Made by a program: the position numbers and the translations under genes | Assembly (NCBI RefSeq): GCF_016616095.2 | Contig: NZ_CP067089.2 | Location: forward strand, 2,666,001-2,730,000 | Source: Breznakiella homolactica | Lineage (GTDB): Bacteria > Spirochaetota > Spirochaetia > Treponematales > Breznakiellaceae | DNA: 64,000 nucleotides | Direction of reading: 5' to 3' | Notes under the pieces: generated by a model | What the model saw: only the letters and a program-made list of their open reading frames with translations | What the model was told of the DNA's origin: nothing | Databases searched by the model: none | In this document: positions 63,135-64,000 of the stretch, one piece after another | Position numbering within the stretch: the first letter of the stretch is position 1 | How the letters are laid out: the number at the start of each line of letters is the position of its first letter

Positions 63135-63830
63135 ATGGGAATTTTTTCGAGGTTAAAAACCCTCATTTCATCAAACGTAAATGATGCAATAAATAAAGCC
63201 GAAAAACCGGAGAAAATGCTCAACCAGCTGCTCATTGATATGAACCAGCAGCTGATCGAGTCCAAGAAAGCCGTGGCCATGGCCATCGCGGATGAAAAAA
63301 AGCTGGAACGGGAGGCCTTGAACCAGCAGACCCAGTCCCAGGAATGGGAACGGAAGGCCATGCTGGCGGTCCAGGCCGGCAAGGATGACCTGGCCAAGGA
63401 AGCCCTTCTCCGGAAACAGGAACACGACAACAATTTCGTTGAGTATCAGAAACAGTGGGAAACCCAGAAAGCGTCGGTGGACCGTCTCAAGGAATCCCTC
63501 AGGGACCTTCAGAATAAAATAGAGGAAGCCCAGCGGAAGAAAAACCTCCTCGTCGCCCGGGCAAAACGGGCGGAAGCCCAGCAGAAGATCCAGAGTACGA
63601 TTTCTACCATGTCCGGAAACAAAACGGCCTTCGAAGCCTTTGACCGCATGGCCGAGAAGGTGGATCAGATGGAAGCCCAGGCCGAAGCCGCCCGGGAACT
63701 TGACGATCTTACCGCCGGTTCAAACCTGGAAAAACGTTTTGCGGAACTGGAAAAATCCGACACCTCCGCGGACCTGATGCTTCTCGAACTGAAAGAAAAA
63801 ATGAAATCCCTGCCGGATAAATCGGAATAA
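63135..63830 (+). CDS. PspA/IM30 (Vipp1)-family protein
   Basis: 231 residues, almost entirely coiled coil after MGIFSRLKTLISSNVNDAIN (membrane-binding amphipathic helix). KAEKPEKMLNQLLIDMNQQL and MAEKVDQMEAQAEAARELDD are family hallmarks. ESCRT-III-like proteins of this type support membranes under stress. Together with STAS-zinc ribbon and YbjN it may form an envelope-stress group. Confidence 0.95.
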   Translation: MGIFSRLKTLISSNVNDAINKAEKPEKMLNQLLIDMNQQLIESKKAVAMAIADEKKLEREALNQQTQSQEWERKAMLAVQAGKDDLAKEALLRKQEHDNNFVEYQKQWETQKASVDRLKESLRDLQNKIEEAQRKKNLLVARAKRAEAQQKIQSTISTMSGNKTAFEAFDRMAEKVDQMEAQAEAARELDDLTAGSNLEKRFAELEKSDTSADLMLLELKEKMKSLPDKSE

Positions 63831-64000
63831 ACCCGGCGGCGGCGCAGGAAGGGGTTTACCGGACGCAATTCTTTATAGTGAGAGGAGTTGTCCGTCCGGC
63901 AGGACCCTGGCAGTCTGTTAATATTCTGTGGATAACTTGTTTATAGTTCATAATGACCCATACCACTGTATCCGTTTGTATACATTTGTAATTTTCCTAT
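63831..64000. other. Intergenic end of window with one DnaA-box-like site
   Basis: TGTGGATAA (63927-63935) equals the reverse complement of TTATCCACA, the consensus DnaA box. It is a single site, so origin function cannot be claimed. No gene starts before the right edge. Confidence 0.4.

Noticed and set aside
63927..63935. Replication origin at the right end
   Set aside because: Only a single DnaA-box-like 9-mer is present, with no cluster, unwinding element or dnaA/dnaN gene within the window.

Overview
The window looks like chromosome from a GC-rich, host-associated treponeme of the termite-gut Treponema type. The evidence is a two-gene phosphonate start resembling the T. denticola phosphonolipid locus, a ThrRS without TGS domain, lipoproteins with relaxed lipoboxes, a DUF342/MinD pair next to lgt, and free-standing PTS EIIA, STAS and PspA proteins. 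This identification is an inference from gene content; no rRNA or tRNA gene was seen.

Layout. Bases 1-5500 (minus strand): phosphonopyruvate decarboxylase (cut by the left edge), PEP mutase fused to a cytidylyltransferase-like domain, a small secreted protein, and thrS behind a T-box leader with a threonine ACC specifier. Bases 5500-11950 are a visibly AT-rich island of plus-strand genes (Sel1 repeats, SH3 domain, several orphans, one amber-interrupted gene, a WKNG-repeat secreted protein). Bases 12343-15656: a MarR/MATE efflux pair with two operators on its promoter, then a lipoprotein. Bases 15725-23357 form a divergent catabolic locus: split transketolase plus SDR on one side; TRAP transporter, zinc alcohol dehydrogenase and GntR regulator on the other. 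Identical palindromic operators lie in front of both arms. Bases 23373-28976: a chemoreceptor, MBL hydrolase, type II-like pantothenate kinase, GNAT and a YcaQ/AlkZ-like protein. Bases 29427-32354: proA-proB-proC. Bases 32384-37244: trxB, a GH3 hydrolase, GNAT, YjbQ and DUF4349. Bases 37445-47306: a transglutaminase-like protein, a 1020-residue beta-helix lipoprotein, and a transketolase, LiaF-like, EIIA, pRiA4b-like operon. Hsp20 at 48055 has a sigma-54-type promoter. Bases 48588-56384 (minus): membrane protein, MinD-like ATPase, DUF342 protein, lgt, thrC, LUD protein. Bases 56984-63830 (mostly plus): S41 protease, rsmE, WecG-like, TrmJ-like (minus), SDR, STAS-zinc ribbon, YbjN, PspA.

The most unusual feature is a dispersed family of long intergenic hairpins, seen six times plus one remnant (29.0, 29.2, 37.4, 47.4, 56.5, 56.8 and 61.0 kb). 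A nearly constant 35-nt core is flanked by arms that are complementary within a copy but differ between copies, sometimes inside a second conserved palindrome. Second in interest is the T-box leader of thrS, a regulator best known from Firmicutes and Actinobacteria. I found no CRISPR array, insertion sequence with transposase, prophage or defence island.
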